From Saccharopolyspora montiporae (lineage in GTDB: Bacteria; Actinomycetota; Actinomycetes; Mycobacteriales; Pseudonocardiaceae), in the NCBI RefSeq assembly GCF_015209505.1, contig NZ_JADEYC010000012.1:62001-126000 (forward strand): a stretch of DNA of 64,000 bases. The letters are read 5' to 3'. Positions within the stretch are counted from its first letter, which is position 1; each line of letters begins with the position of its first letter. The position numbers and the translations under genes are program-made. The notes under the pieces were generated by a model. The model ran no database searches, had not been told where the DNA came from, and worked only from the letters and a program-made list of their open reading frames with translations. Positions 18,328-27,132 of the stretch are shown in pieces.

Positions 18328-19220
18328 CCGGGATCTGGGAGTCGGTGATCGAACCCCTGCAGTTCGGGTTCATGCAGCGGGCCCTGCTGATCAGCGTGGT
18401 CGCCGCGCTGGTGTGCGCGCTGCTGTCCTGCTGGGTGACGCTGATCGGCTGGTCGCTGCTCGGCGACGCCGTGTCGCACGCCGTGTTGCCCGGGGTGGTG
18501 TTGGCCTACGTGCTGTCCGTGCCGTTCTCGGTGGGCGCGTTCGTGTTCGGCGCGCTGGCCGTCGCACTGATCGCCGGGGTCCGCTCGACGACCCGGATCA
18601 AGGGCGATGCGGCGATCGGGGTCGTGTTCACCGGGTTGTTCGCATTGGGCATGGTGCTGATCTCCCGGATCCCCAGCCAGGTCGACCTCGACCACATCCT
18701 GTTCGGCAACGTGCTCGGCGTGACCGACGGCGACATCTTCCAGGTGCTGGTCATCGCCGTGCTGGTCCTGGTGCTGGCCCTGGTGAAACGACGCGACCTG
18801 ACGCTCTACGCGTTCGATCCCACCCACGCGCACGCGATCGGGCTGAGCCCCCGCCGGATCGGTGCGCTGCTGCTGACGATGCTGGCGCTGACCGTGGTGG
18901 TGGCCCTGCAGGCGGTCGGCGTCATCCTGGTGACCGCGATGCTGATCACACCCGGCGCGACCGCGTTCCTGCTCACTCGGCGGTTCGGCCGGATGCTGTC
19001 GGTCGCGGCGGCGCTCTCGGTGCTGTCCGCCGTGGCGGGCACGTACCTCAGCTTCTACGCAGACGCGTCGACCGGTGGCATGATCGTGCTGTGCCAGACC
19101 GTCGTGTTCGCAATCGCCTACCTCGCGGCGCCGCGAGAAGGGCTCGTGGCGCGCCTCGCCCGCAGGCGCAGCCCCACCAGCGGGCGTGTCGAACACGAGG
19201 CCGCTCCGCCCGTATCGTGA
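18324..19220 (+). CDS. metal ABC transporter permease
   Basis: A 298-residue membrane permease of the ABC-3 (ZnuB/MntB) family with about eight hydrophobic segments. Typical elements are DAVSHAVLPGVVLAY, TRIKGDAAIGVVFTG and VILVTAMLITPGATA. It forms the channel of the uptake system. The ATG overlaps the ATPase stop. The MntR-type regulator gene starts 4 nt after its stop, making a four-gene operon. Confidence 0.93.
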   Translation: MTGIWESVIEPLQFGFMQRALLISVVAALVCALLSCWVTLIGWSLLGDAVSHAVLPGVVLAYVLSVPFSVGAFVFGALAVALIAGVRSTTRIKGDAAIGVVFTGLFALGMVLISRIPSQVDLDHILFGNVLGVTDGDIFQVLVIAVLVLVLALVKRRDLTLYAFDPTHAHAIGLSPRRIGALLLTMLALTVVVALQAVGVILVTAMLITPGATAFLLTRRFGRMLSVAAALSVLSAVAGTYLSFYADASTGGMIVLCQTVVFAIAYLAAPREGLVARLARRRSPTSGRVEHEAAPPVS

Positions 19221-19224
19221 AGGC

Positions 19225-19911
19225 ATGACGAGCATGGCCGAGCGCCCCTCGCCGTCCGTCGAGGACTACCTCCGGGCGATCTACGGGCTGAGCGAGCGGG
19301 GCGTGCCCGTCACGAACGCGACGCTGACCCACCGGCTGGGGCTGAGCCCCTCCTCCGTGTCGGGCATGCTCAACAAGCTCGCGCAGCTCGGACTGGTCAC
19401 GCACGTGCGCTACCGCAGCGTCGAGCTGACCACCGACGGCCGCAGGCTGGCCTACGAGGTGCTGCGCCGGCACCGGCTCATCGAGCTGTTCCTGGTCGAG
19501 GAGCTCGACTACACCTGGGACGAGGTACACCACGAGGCCGATGTGCTGGAGCACGCCGTCTCGGACGAACTCGTCGAGCACATCTCGGCCAAGCTGGGCC
19601 ATCCGACGCACGATCCGCACGGCGACCCCATCCCCAGCTCGGACGGCGTGGTCGAGATGCCCACGACGCTGCTGCTGGACCAGGCCGATCCGGGGACCGT
19701 GGGCACGATCGCCCGCGTCTGGGACACCGATTCGGAGCTGCTGCGCTACCTCACCGACAACGGCATGGTGCTGGGCGCGCGGATCGAGATCGTGGAGCGC
19801 AAACCGTTCGGCGGCCCGCTCGTCGCGCACGTCGGCGAACCGCCGGAGGCCGAGACGCACTTCCTGGGCACCGAGATCGCCGCGGCGCTGTCGATCAGCG
19901 TGCACCGGTGA
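19225..19911 (+). CDS. mntR: DtxR/MntR-family metal-dependent repressor
   Basis: A 228-residue DNA-binding regulator: N-terminal winged helix (SVEDYLRAIYGL, then LGLSPSSVSGMLNKLAQLG), metal-binding dimer domain, and C-terminal SH3-like (FeoA-type) domain. The residue at the DtxR Met10 position is Asp14, and the DtxR Cys102 position is Asp106 in HHEADVLEHAVSD; acidic residues at these places mark the Mn-responsive branch. His83, Glu87, His102, Glu109 and His110 fill the other sites. It follows the ABC genes and probably represses them when Mn is plentiful. The gene's 3' end overlaps the convergent neighbour by 17 nt. Confidence 0.88.
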   Translation: MTSMAERPSPSVEDYLRAIYGLSERGVPVTNATLTHRLGLSPSSVSGMLNKLAQLGLVTHVRYRSVELTTDGRRLAYEVLRRHRLIELFLVEELDYTWDEVHHEADVLEHAVSDELVEHISAKLGHPTHDPHGDPIPSSDGVVEMPTTLLLDQADPGTVGTIARVWDTDSELLRYLTDNGMVLGARIEIVERKPFGGPLVAHVGEPPEAETHFLGTEIAAALSISVHR

Positions 19912-20329
19912 CCCGCTCGGCCACCGCGTTCCCCGGGGCCTGCTCGGACTGCTCCTCCCCGTAGAGCTGCTCGGTCACCAGTCTGCTGCGCAGCTCGTCG
20001 GTCCGGTGCGCACCCAGCACGGCCAGCAGCAGGTCGAAGCGGCTGTCCGTGAGCGCGACCACGGCGTACCCGAACCCCGCGATACCGGCGAAGATCAGCA
20101 CTCCCGCCGACCAGGTCGGCGCCCCTTCGGCGATGAGCACGACCGCGAGCGCGAGTACCAGAGCGGAGGCGAAGCCGAGGCTCCGGGCGATCGCCACGTG
20201 CACGACCATCGAGCGGAACACCGGGTACTGCTCGCGCAGCTGGCGCATGATCCTGGTGCGTTCATGCCGGTCCAGGTCCGCGAGCTGGTTCAACCCCGCG
20301 GTGACCGGCCCGGCCGCGCGGTCGGCCAT
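19895..20329 (-). CDS. small membrane protein, unknown function
   Basis: A 144-residue protein I do not recognise. It has a soluble N-terminus rich in charged residues (LADLDRHERTRIMRQLREQYP), two or three membrane segments (about 45-65, 70-95) and a charged C-terminus. ATG 20329 is chosen because upstream in-frame codons are low-complexity. Its last 17 nt overlap the mntR 3' end on the opposite strand. Confidence 0.68.
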   Translation of the reverse strand: MADRAAGPVTAGLNQLADLDRHERTRIMRQLREQYPVFRSMVVHVAIARSLGFASALVLALAVVLIAEGAPTWSAGVLIFAGIAGFGYAVVALTDSRFDLLLAVLGAHRTDELRSRLVTEQLYGEEQSEQAPGNAVAERVTGAR

Positions 20330-20553
20330 ACCCGCTCCCGTCGCTCCTCGGTGTGCACATCGGTTCCTCAGACATGCCGCACCGCACACTGAGTGACCAG
20401 GCCAGTCGACCACGTCCGCCAGCAGTGGATCAAGGCTGCATTCGGCGGCGCCGACCCTGCGATGAAGGCCGCAGTTCCGCTCGGTCCACCGGCTGCGCCA
20501 CCGGGTCGGCGCGCCCAGACTGGGCGCATCCACTTCGTGCGGAAAGGCGGTCG

Positions 20554-21318
20554 ATGATGGCGATTCCGGTGGGTGCCCCGGCTTGGATGGACCTGGCGGC
20601 CGACGACCTGCCCGGTCGGCGCGACTTCTACACCGCGTTGCTGGGCTGGCGCTGGACCGAACGTCCGGACTACAGCGTCGCCACCAAAGACGCGGTACCG
20701 GTGGCCGGGCTGCGCCCGCGCGAGCATCCCGAGCCCGAGGCATGGACGCTCTACCTGGAATGCGGCGGCGCCCGCGAATCGGTGCAGCGCATCCGGGATC
20801 TCGGCGGCAAGGTCCTCGTGGCACCGACGGACACGCCGGCCGACGAGACGTTCCTGGTTGCCGAAGACCCGTCCGGCGCGCCCGTCGGGCTCTGGCACGC
20901 TCCGCCGAACGGCGCCTTCGGTCGCGATCACGCGGGAATGCTGTGCTGGGCGGAGCTGCACACCCCGGACGGAGCGGCGGCCGATCCCTTCTACCGCGAT
21001 CTGCTCGGGTACACCCAGGAACAGATCGGCGAACCGAGCGGGGTGTTCGATTACACCGTCTGGTATCTCGACGACCTGCCCGCGCTCGGGCGGTTCGAGA
21101 CGACCGGGGCGCTCAGCGAGCAGAGTCCGGGCTGGCAGGTGTACATGCAGGTCAACCCGGATCAGGACGTGGACACCACCACCTCCCGCGCTGCCCAGCT
21201 GGGCGGATCGGTGCGCCGGGAACCGTCGGACTCGCCGCACGGCCGGACCGCCCTGCTCACCGATCCGGCCGGTACCGCGTTCTTCGTGATCGACACCTCG
21301 GCACGCACCGGCGAGTGA
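20554..21318 (+). CDS. VOC family protein (two-domain glyoxalase fold)
   Basis: A 254-residue protein with two vicinal-oxygen-chelate repeats: WMDLAADDLPGRRDFYTALLGW near the start, and CWAELHTPD...FYRDLLGY near residue 130. Both halves end with DPSGAPVGLWHA or DPAGTAFFVID strands. It resembles the CFP30B (Rv0577) type from mycobacteria. The reaction is unknown. ATG 20554 follows GGAAAGG; a second ATG is adjacent. It ends 6 nt from the convergent methyltransferase. Confidence 0.9.
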   Translation: MMAIPVGAPAWMDLAADDLPGRRDFYTALLGWRWTERPDYSVATKDAVPVAGLRPREHPEPEAWTLYLECGGARESVQRIRDLGGKVLVAPTDTPADETFLVAEDPSGAPVGLWHAPPNGAFGRDHAGMLCWAELHTPDGAAADPFYRDLLGYTQEQIGEPSGVFDYTVWYLDDLPALGRFETTGALSEQSPGWQVYMQVNPDQDVDTTTSRAAQLGGSVRREPSDSPHGRTALLTDPAGTAFFVIDTSARTGE

Positions 21319-21324
21319 CGGGGC

Positions 21325-22059
21325 TCAGCCGCCCACCAAGCCGGACGGCTTGTGCCGAACCCGCACCCGGTACCCGACCGGCAGCGCGCACCCGGGGGTG
21401 CGCCGCATCGCGCGCTCGGCCACCCGGGCGGAGAACTCGATGCGCAGCACGGCTGCCAGGCTCTCCCGGTCGTCGAAGCGCCACAGCGTGTCCACCGCGG
21501 TACTGCGGAAGCCGTGCAGCTCGAAGAACCGCTCGATCTCCGCCGGGTCCAGCTGCGGTGCGTCCGCGCGCATCCACCCGCCGTAGGGTTCGGCGGCCAG
21601 GTCCAGGTCCACGACCACCAGCGCACCGCCCGGCCGCAGCACCCGCTCGGCCTCGGCCAGTCCCGGCTCGCACCCGGGTCCGAAGAAGTAGGCGGTGCGC
21701 GCGTGCACGAGATCGACGCTGCCGTCGCCCAGCGGCAGCCGCTGGGCGGGGGCCGTGCGCACGTCCACTCCCGGAACCCCGGTGAGGCGCTCCCGGGCCC
21801 GCTCGGCCAGCGGCGCGTGCGGTTCGACGCCCACGACGGTGCGCGCGGTCGCCGCGAACAGCGGCAGGTGGAATCCGTCCCCGCATCCGACGTCGACCAC
21901 GTCGGCACCGGACCAGCGGCACCGGGCGCCCAGCTCCTGCCAGATCGCCCCGGTGTTGTCCTGGGCCCGGTTCTCCAGCTCGTAGACGTCCGGCCAGTGC
22001 CAGATGTTCGGGCTGGGTGTGACCTCCGGGCGCGCCCGCTCGGTGCGGCTGCCGAACAT
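21325..22059 (-). CDS. class I SAM-dependent methyltransferase
   Basis: A 244-residue methyltransferase. Motif I is VVDVGCGDGFHLPLF (about residues 54-68), followed by VVGVEPHAPL, then GSVDLVHARTAYFFGPG and VLRPGGALVVVDLDL. The substrate is unknown. Its ATG overlaps the cdsA stop (TGATG), so it is translated with cdsA; a link to lipid metabolism is only inferred from that coupling. Confidence 0.88.
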   Translation of the reverse strand: MFGSRTERARPEVTPSPNIWHWPDVYELENRAQDNTGAIWQELGARCRWSGADVVDVGCGDGFHLPLFAATARTVVGVEPHAPLAERARERLTGVPGVDVRTAPAQRLPLGDGSVDLVHARTAYFFGPGCEPGLAEAERVLRPGGALVVVDLDLAAEPYGGWMRADAPQLDPAEIERFFELHGFRSTAVDTLWRFDDRESLAAVLRIEFSARVAERAMRRTPGCALPVGYRVRVRHKPSGLVGG

Positions 22060-22904
22060 CAGGCCGGGACCAGCCAGAACAGCATCATCCAGGCGACCAC
22101 CGCCGACGGGAGCAGCGAGTCCATCCGGTCCATCAGCCCACCGTGCCCGGGCAGCATGGTGCCCATGTCCTTGATTCCCAGATCGCGCTTGATCAGCGAC
22201 TCCATCAGGTCACCGATGGTCGCGCTGCACACGAGGGCGATGCCGAACAGCGCACCCTGCCACCACTGCCCGCCGAGCAGCAGCGTCACGGACAGCGCCC
22301 CGGACACCAGCCCGAACAGCATCGAGCCGGCGAAGCCCTCCCAGGACTTCTTCGGGCTGACCTTCGGCGCCATCGGGTGCTTGCCCAGCAGCACGCCGAA
22401 GATGTAGCCGCCGGTATCCGAGGCGACCACGCCGATCATGAAGCACAGCGCGCGGAACGCACCGTCGTCCGGCGGCACCAGCATCGCGGCGAACGCGGCG
22501 AACAGCCCCACGTAGGCGGCGGTGAACACCGAGGCCGTGACATCGCGCAGGTAACCCTCGGCGCCGTGCCGGAACCGCCACGCCAGACACACGAGCGTGG
22601 TGATCACGAACGCGATCAGCGCGCCCCGCAAGCCGAACGGCCAGGACAACCAGATCGTCGCCTGCCCGCCGACCAGGACCGGGACCAGCGATACCCGGAT
22701 GCCGGCCCCGCGATTGAGCGCACCGGCGAGCTCGGCGGCAGCGACACCGGCAGCCGCGGCCACCACCCCGATGAACAGGAACCGGACCGTGATCAGCGAG
22801 ACGATGATCGCGGCACCGAGCACCACTCCGACGGCGATCGCGGCGCGCAGATCACGTCCCGCCCTGGACGGCCGCGACGGCGGACCCGGGGCGTCAGTTG
22901 CCAT
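22059..22904 (-). CDS. cdsA: phosphatidate cytidylyltransferase
   Basis: Makes CDP-diacylglycerol from phosphatidic acid and CTP, the branch point to phosphatidylinositol and other phospholipids. It is a 281-residue protein with about eight membrane segments. The family signature spans KVSPKKSWEGFAGS, then SATIGDLMESLIKRDLGIKDMG and LPGHGGLMDRMDS. ATG 22904 is preceded by AAGGTGAG; an upstream in-frame GTG would add 12 residues. It follows frr after a 330-bp spacer. Confidence 0.96.
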   Translation of the reverse strand: MATDAPGPPSRPSRAGRDLRAAIAVGVVLGAAIIVSLITVRFLFIGVVAAAAGVAAAELAGALNRGAGIRVSLVPVLVGGQATIWLSWPFGLRGALIAFVITTLVCLAWRFRHGAEGYLRDVTASVFTAAYVGLFAAFAAMLVPPDDGAFRALCFMIGVVASDTGGYIFGVLLGKHPMAPKVSPKKSWEGFAGSMLFGLVSGALSVTLLLGGQWWQGALFGIALVCSATIGDLMESLIKRDLGIKDMGTMLPGHGGLMDRMDSLLPSAVVAWMMLFWLVPA

Positions 22905-23234
22905 TCCGGACTCACCTTCGCGTTGGCCGGCCGTCACCACTCCGAAACCCTGTCCTCATGAAGTCATCCCATTGTGCGGTGTGGGCGCATCTACATCCGC
23001 TCGCGGGGCAGCACCGGCCACCCCCGAGCTCCGATCCGCTCGGCATCAGCGCGCCCGGCCCCGGGGGCGGGGCCTCGATGCGCAGCTGCTCCACCCGCGG
23101 GCGCCCGGCCCGCGGGTCTGCCGCTCCGCGCCCGGATGGCGCTGGACGACCCCCACCGGCCGAGGATGCGCCGCACCACCTCGGCTCGCACGCGCTGCAG
23201 CGGCCGCGCGCCGAGGCGCGCAGGCCGCGGGTGC
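22905..23234. other. 330-bp spacer between frr and cdsA
   Basis: No coding frame is supported. It holds the frr terminator-like stem-loop (listed separately) at its right end and presumably the cdsA promoter. Other GC-rich short inverted repeats around 23053-23125 are not distinctive. Confidence 0.5.
23200..23228 (-). terminator. stem-loop after frr
   Basis: GCGGCC plus GCGCGC pair with GCGCGC plus GGCCGC around a CGAG loop, with a one-base bulge, 7 nt after the frr stop. It lacks a U-run, as many high-GC terminators do. Confidence 0.6.
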
Positions 23235-23792
23235 TCAGACCTCCAGCAGCTCGGCTTCCTTGTTCTTGACGAGGTCGTCGACCTGCGCGACGTAGCGGTG
23301 CGTGATGTTCTCCAGCTCCTTCTCGCCGCGGGTCCCCTCGTCCTCGCCGGCCTCGCCGTCCTTGACGACCCGGTCGATCTCCTCCTTGACCTTCCGGCGG
23401 ATGCCGCGCAGCGTGATCTTGGCGTCCTCGCCCTTCTGCTTGGCGAGCTTGACCATCTCCTTGCGCCGCTCCTCGGTCATCTGCGGGATCACGACGCGGA
23501 TCAGCTGGCCGTCGTTGGAGGGATTCACGCCGAGGTCGGAGTCGCGGATGGCGGTCTCCATCGCCTTGAGCTGGCTGGCGTCGTAGGGCTTGATCACGAC
23601 CATCCGCGCCTCGGGCACGGAGATGCTGGCCAGTTGGTTCAACGGCGTCGGCGAACCGTAGTACTCGACGACGATGCCGGAGAACATCGCGGGGTTCGCG
23701 CGGCCGGTGCGCACCGTGGCCAGGTCGTCCTTGGCCACCTGCACCGCCTTTTGCATCTTCTCCTCGCCGTCGAGGAGAGCTTCGTCGATCAC
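23235..23792 (-). CDS. frr: ribosome recycling factor
   Basis: A 185-residue cytoplasmic factor that, with EF-G, splits ribosomes after termination. The sequence is the standard two-domain RRF: the helical start [16 protein letters not shown], then [14 protein letters not shown], the beta domain [12 protein letters not shown], and the C-terminal helix with [20 protein letters not shown]. Length equals the family norm. GTG 23792 follows AAGGAG at good spacing. It sits downstream of pyrH, as in most bacteria. Confidence 0.97.
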   Translation of the reverse strand: MIDEALLDGEEKMQKAVQVAKDDLATVRTGRANPAMFSGIVVEYYGSPTPLNQLASISVPEARMVVIKPYDASQLKAMETAIRDSDLGVNPSNDGQLIRVVIPQMTEERRKEMVKLAKQKGEDAKITLRGIRRKVKEEIDRVVKDGEAGEDEGTRGEKELENITHRYVAQVDDLVKNKEAELLEV

Positions 23793-23924
23793 GGTTGCTC
23801 CTTAGGTCTGCCAACCGGTGGACATTGCAAGTGTCGCCTGCTGCGCTGCGCGGGCCGCACGGGCCCGGCACCTACCGCCAGGATCCCAGCCCGCCCGGAC
23901 GTTCTCCTGGACCGGGGTGTTGCT

Positions 23925-23992
23925 GGGCCGGCGTGCTCACCGGGCCGGTGTGCTCACTGGGCTGGTGTGCTCACTGGGCTGGTGTGCTGACC
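23925..23992. repeat. four tandem 17-bp repeats across the pyrH stop
   Basis: Consensus GGGCTGGTGTGCTCACT. Units are 23925-23941, 23942-23958, 23959-23975 and 23976-23992, each differing from its neighbour by one to four bases. The pyrH stop codon lies in the third unit; the last unit is coding and the first two are in the spacer before frr. Unit length is not a multiple of three. This looks like a small variable-number tandem repeat. Confidence 0.85.
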
Positions 23993-24711
23993 AATGTCCC
24001 GATCTTCTCACCGCCGACGGCCCGCGCGATGTTGCCGTCTTCCAGCAAGTTGAACACGAGGATCGGCAGGTGGTTGTCCATGCACAAGCTGAACGCGGTC
24101 GTATCGGCCACCTTCAGCCCGCGCTCCAGCACCTCGCGGTGCGTGATGCCGTCGAACAACCGGGCTTCCGGATCGGTCTTGGGGTCGGCCGTGTAGACGC
24201 CGTCGACGCCCTTGGCCATGAGCACCACCTCGCACCCGATCTCCAGCGCGCGCTGCGCGGCGGTCGTGTCGGTAGAGAAGTACGGCATACCGGTGCCCGC
24301 ACCGAAGATGACCACGCGGCCCTTCTCCATGTGCCGCATCGCCCGGCGCGGAATGTAGGGCTCAGCGACCTGGCCCATCTCGATGGCGGTCATCACCCGC
24401 GTGTCGACGCCGTGCTCGCGCTCCAGGAAGTCCTGCAGGGCCAGGCAGTTCATCACCGTGCCGAGCATGGCCATGTAGTCGCCGCGCGCACGTTCCATCC
24501 CGCGCTGCTGCAGTTCGGCGCCGCGGAAGAAGTTGCCGCCGCCGATCACGATGGCGACCTCGGCACCGTCCGCGACCACTTCGGCGATCTGCCTGGCCAC
24601 AGTGCCGACCACGTCCGGATCGATCCCGACGCTCCCCCCGCCGAACATCTCACCGCCCAGCTTCAGCATCACTCTGCCGTAGCCGTGGTGCGAAGCGCCG
24701 TCATCGGTCAC
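23971..24711 (-). CDS. pyrH: UMP kinase
   Basis: A 246-residue hexameric kinase making UDP from UMP and ATP for pyrimidine nucleotide supply. Visible motifs: the phosphate-binding [12 protein letters not shown] at the start, [14 protein letters not shown], the UMP-binding [30 protein letters not shown] and the ATP-site [21 protein letters not shown] 24711 follows GGGAGGA. The last codons, ending STPAQ, fall inside a 17-bp tandem repeat, so the C-terminus may vary between strains. Confidence 0.97.
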   Translation of the reverse strand: MTDDGASHHGYGRVMLKLGGEMFGGGSVGIDPDVVGTVARQIAEVVADGAEVAIVIGGGNFFRGAELQQRGMERARGDYMAMLGTVMNCLALQDFLEREHGVDTRVMTAIEMGQVAEPYIPRRAMRHMEKGRVVIFGAGTGMPYFSTDTTAAQRALEIGCEVVLMAKGVDGVYTADPKTDPEARLFDGITHREVLERGLKVADTTAFSLCMDNHLPILVFNLLEDGNIARAVGGEKIGTLVSTPAQ

Positions 24712-24797
24712 TGGATTCCTCCCGCGAGGTTCATCGATGCCTTCATCTGGCGGTGGTCCACCGCTGTCCGGTCGCCGCGGAGGCGAGCGCTTCCGAG

Positions 24798-24830
24798 AAA
24801 ACGCCCCGCCTTGCGGACGAAGGCGGGGCG
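24798..24830 (-). terminator. Rho-independent terminator after tsf
   Basis: CGCCCCGCCTT (24802-24812) pairs with AAGGCGGGGCG (24820-24830) around a 7-nt loop. On the minus strand it is followed by UUUU. It lies about 105 nt beyond tsf and before pyrH, separating the rpsB-tsf and pyrH-frr units. Confidence 0.8.
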
Positions 24831-24935
24831 CGGGTGCCGGATGCCCGGCTGTCCGGTCCGACCGGGGCGAACCCGGCCGGACCGGTGGACGAGGTGCTCG
24901 TCCGCCACCCGGGACCCGGGCGGCGCAGGCGACGG

Positions 24936-25751
24936 TCAGGACTGGCCGACCTCGAAGCGGACGAAGTTGCGCACGGTCACGCCGGCCTCGTCGAGCAGGG
25001 CCTGGACGGTCTTCTTGTTGTCCTGCACGGACGGCTGGTCCAGCAGCACGTTCTCCTTGAAGTACCCGTTCAAGCGACCCTCGATGATCTTGGGCATGGC
25101 CTTCTCCGGCTTGCCCTCGGCCTTGGCCGTCTCCTCGGCGATGCGCCGCTCGTTGGCCACGACGTCCTCCGGGACGTCCTCGCGGGTCAGGTAGACGGGC
25201 TTGAGCGCCGCGACCTGCATGGCCACCCCGCGGGCGGTCTCGCTGTCCGAACCGGTGTACTCGACCAGCACACCGACCGCGGGCGGCAGGTCCCCGGAGC
25301 GGCGGTGCAGGTAGGTGGCCACCTCGCCGTCCAGGTTCGCGACCCGGCGCAGCTCCAGCTTCTCGCCGATCTTGGCCGAGAGGTCGTGGATGACGTCGCC
25401 CACCGTCTTGCCGTCCAGCGGCGCGGCGGCGGCGGACTCCAGGTCACCGGCACCGGCGGCCTTGAGCGCGCCGACGACCTTGTTGGCCAGTTCGACGAAC
25501 TCGTCGTTCTTGGCCACGAAGTCGGTCTCGCTGTTGAGCTCGATCATGACCCCGCCGTCGGCGGCGATCAGGCCCTCGGCAGTGCTGCGCTCGGCGCGCT
25601 TGCCGACGTCCTTGGCGCCCTTGATGCGCAGGGCTTCCACGGCCTTGTCGAAGTCGCCGTCCGCTTCTTCGAGCGACTTCTTGCAGTCCATCATGCCGGC
25701 GCCGGTCATCTCGCGGAGACGCTTGACGTCGGCCGCACTGAAGTTAGCCAT
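24936..25751 (-). CDS. tsf: elongation factor Ts
   Basis: A 271-residue guanine-nucleotide exchange factor for EF-Tu. The N-terminal domain begins [33 protein letters not shown] (split here as seen: [20 protein letters not shown]), and the core contains the conserved [15 protein letters not shown]. The length and the C-terminal [15 protein letters not shown] region fit the actinobacterial type. ATG 25751. It follows rpsB after 190 bp containing a stem-loop. Confidence 0.97.
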   Translation of the reverse strand: MANFSAADVKRLREMTGAGMMDCKKSLEEADGDFDKAVEALRIKGAKDVGKRAERSTAEGLIAADGGVMIELNSETDFVAKNDEFVELANKVVGALKAAGAGDLESAAAAPLDGKTVGDVIHDLSAKIGEKLELRRVANLDGEVATYLHRRSGDLPPAVGVLVEYTGSDSETARGVAMQVAALKPVYLTREDVPEDVVANERRIAEETAKAEGKPEKAMPKIIEGRLNGYFKENVLLDQPSVQDNKKTVQALLDEAGVTVRNFVRFEVGQS

Positions 25752-25902
25752 AGTGCGTTATCCGTTCTGTGTCGTACGCAGCGGGAAAACGATCATGCAC
25801 GAACGCGGCGGGCACCGGTCGCGGCACTCCGGGCCGGTTCGCGGGCGCAGTTCCGCACCGGGCGCGGCACCTCCCAGTGTGCCGGGCACGCGGCCGGACC
25901 GC

Positions 25903-25935
25903 GCTGCGCACCCGCAACCGGGGCGGGTGCGCAGC
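25903..25935 (-). terminator. stem-loop after rpsB
   Basis: GCTGCGCACCCG (25903-25914) pairs perfectly with CGGGTGCGCAGC (25924-25935), 6 nt beyond the rpsB stop. It has no U-run, so it may only partly stop transcription into tsf or protect the rpsB mRNA end. Confidence 0.6.
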
Positions 25936-25941
25936 GGCGGA

Positions 25942-26766
25942 TCAGGACTGCGCGGGCTGCTCTCCGGAGCCCTCGGCACCCTGGCCGGACCCGGCGAGCA
26001 GCTCCTTCTCCCACTCGGCCAGCGGCTCGCTGCCCGTGGACTCCTTCTCCTCGCCCTCGGCAGCGCCGTTGCTGCGGCCGCTGCGGGCCATCAGGCCCTC
26101 GGCGACACCGTCGGCCAAGACGCGGGTGAGCAGCGCGGCCGAGCGGATGGCGTCGTCGTTGCCCGGGATCGGGTAGTCGACCTCGTCCGGGTCACAGTTC
26201 GTGTCCAGGATCGCCACGACCGGGATGCCCAGCTTGCGGGCCTCGCCGACGGCGATGTGCTCCTTCTTGGTGTCCACGATCCACACGGCACTAGGCACCC
26301 TGCTCATGTCGCGGATACCGCCGAGCGTCTTCTCCAGCTTGTCCTTCTCGCGGGTCAGCATCAAGATTTCCTTCTTGGTGCGGCCCTCGAAGCCACCGGT
26401 CTGCTCCATGCTCTCCAGCTCCTTGAGCCGCTGGAGACGCCGGTGCACGGTCTGGAAGTTGGTGAGCATGCCACCCAGCCAGCGCTGGTTGACGAACGGC
26501 ATGCCGACCCGCTGGGCCTGCTCGGCGATGGCTTCCTGCGCCTGCTTCTTGGTGCCGACGAACAGGATCGTCCCGCCGTGCGCGACCGTCTGCTTGACGA
26601 AGTCGAAGGCGCCGTCGATGTAGGACAGCGTCTGCTGCAGGTCGATGATGTAGATGCCGTTGCGCTCGGTGAAGATGTAGCGCTTCATCTTCGGGTTCCA
26701 CCGACGGGTCTGGTGCCCGAAGTGCACGCCGCTGTCGAGCAGCTGCTTCATGGTGACGACGGCCAT
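25942..26766 (-). CDS. rpsB: 30S ribosomal protein S2
   Basis: A 274-residue small-subunit protein. The start [19 protein letters not shown], the segment [20 protein letters not shown] and the signature [23 protein letters not shown] are diagnostic. The C-terminus carries an acidic, Gly/Glu/Ser-rich extension (about 45 residues, no known role) common in actinobacteria. ATG 26766 is used; the in-frame extension to 27078 is not homologous. Confidence 0.97.
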   Translation of the reverse strand: MAVVTMKQLLDSGVHFGHQTRRWNPKMKRYIFTERNGIYIIDLQQTLSYIDGAFDFVKQTVAHGGTILFVGTKKQAQEAIAEQAQRVGMPFVNQRWLGGMLTNFQTVHRRLQRLKELESMEQTGGFEGRTKKEILMLTREKDKLEKTLGGIRDMSRVPSAVWIVDTKKEHIAVGEARKLGIPVVAILDTNCDPDEVDYPIPGNDDAIRSAALLTRVLADGVAEGLMARSGRSNGAAEGEEKESTGSEPLAEWEKELLAGSGQGAEGSGEQPAQS

Positions 26767-27132
26767 GGCCTGATTCGCACCTCGTGTGTCGGGCGCGCCG
26801 AAGCGCGCGGTTCGGTTGACGCGGCGAGCCGGGTGGCCCACCGCCCTGGTGCCCGCCCGAGCGCTCCACCCCGCTCGAAACCGAGCGGGGACCGCGGAGC
26901 CCCCGGTACCGTCGCGCAGACCTGCGGGACGCCGTCCCGTCAGATGCTCGCGATGGGGTTGTGCGCAGGCACGCGAAGTCGGTTCGTGCGGACACGAAAC
27001 CGCCAGGACAGTGTACTCGATCCCGCCGCGCTTCCGAGCTCTGGACCGAATCCGTCCACAGATGTCCGCTTCATCCACAGATCGGCGACTTCGGACTGCC
27101 GCCCGCAGCTATCGTCTCCCCAGGCTGGAGGG
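26767..27132. other. 366-bp divergent region rpsB / M23 gene
   Basis: No gene supported. It must contain the rpsB promoter and leader (minus) and the promoter of the M23-like gene (plus). It holds a 9-bp stem-loop (listed) and two TCCACAGAT copies at about 27056 and 27075 that only loosely resemble DnaA boxes. Confidence 0.5.
26869..26890 (-). promoter_or_regulatory. stem-loop in the presumed rpsB leader
   Basis: CCCCGCTCG (26869-26877) pairs with CGAGCGGGG (26882-26890) around a four-base loop, about 100 nt upstream of rpsB. Ribosomal protein leaders are often autoregulated, but no specific S2-binding motif is recognised; the role is inferred from position. Confidence 0.4.

Noticed and set aside
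26869..26890. Transcription terminator in the rpsB upstream region
   Set aside because: The 9-bp hairpin has no U-run on either strand and no gene ends nearby, so it is listed as a possible leader structure instead.
27050..27080. Two TCCACAGAT motifs as DnaA boxes
   Set aside because: They match the actinobacterial box at only seven or eight of nine positions and in an unrelated promoter region; too weak compared with the perfect pair at 33056-33083.
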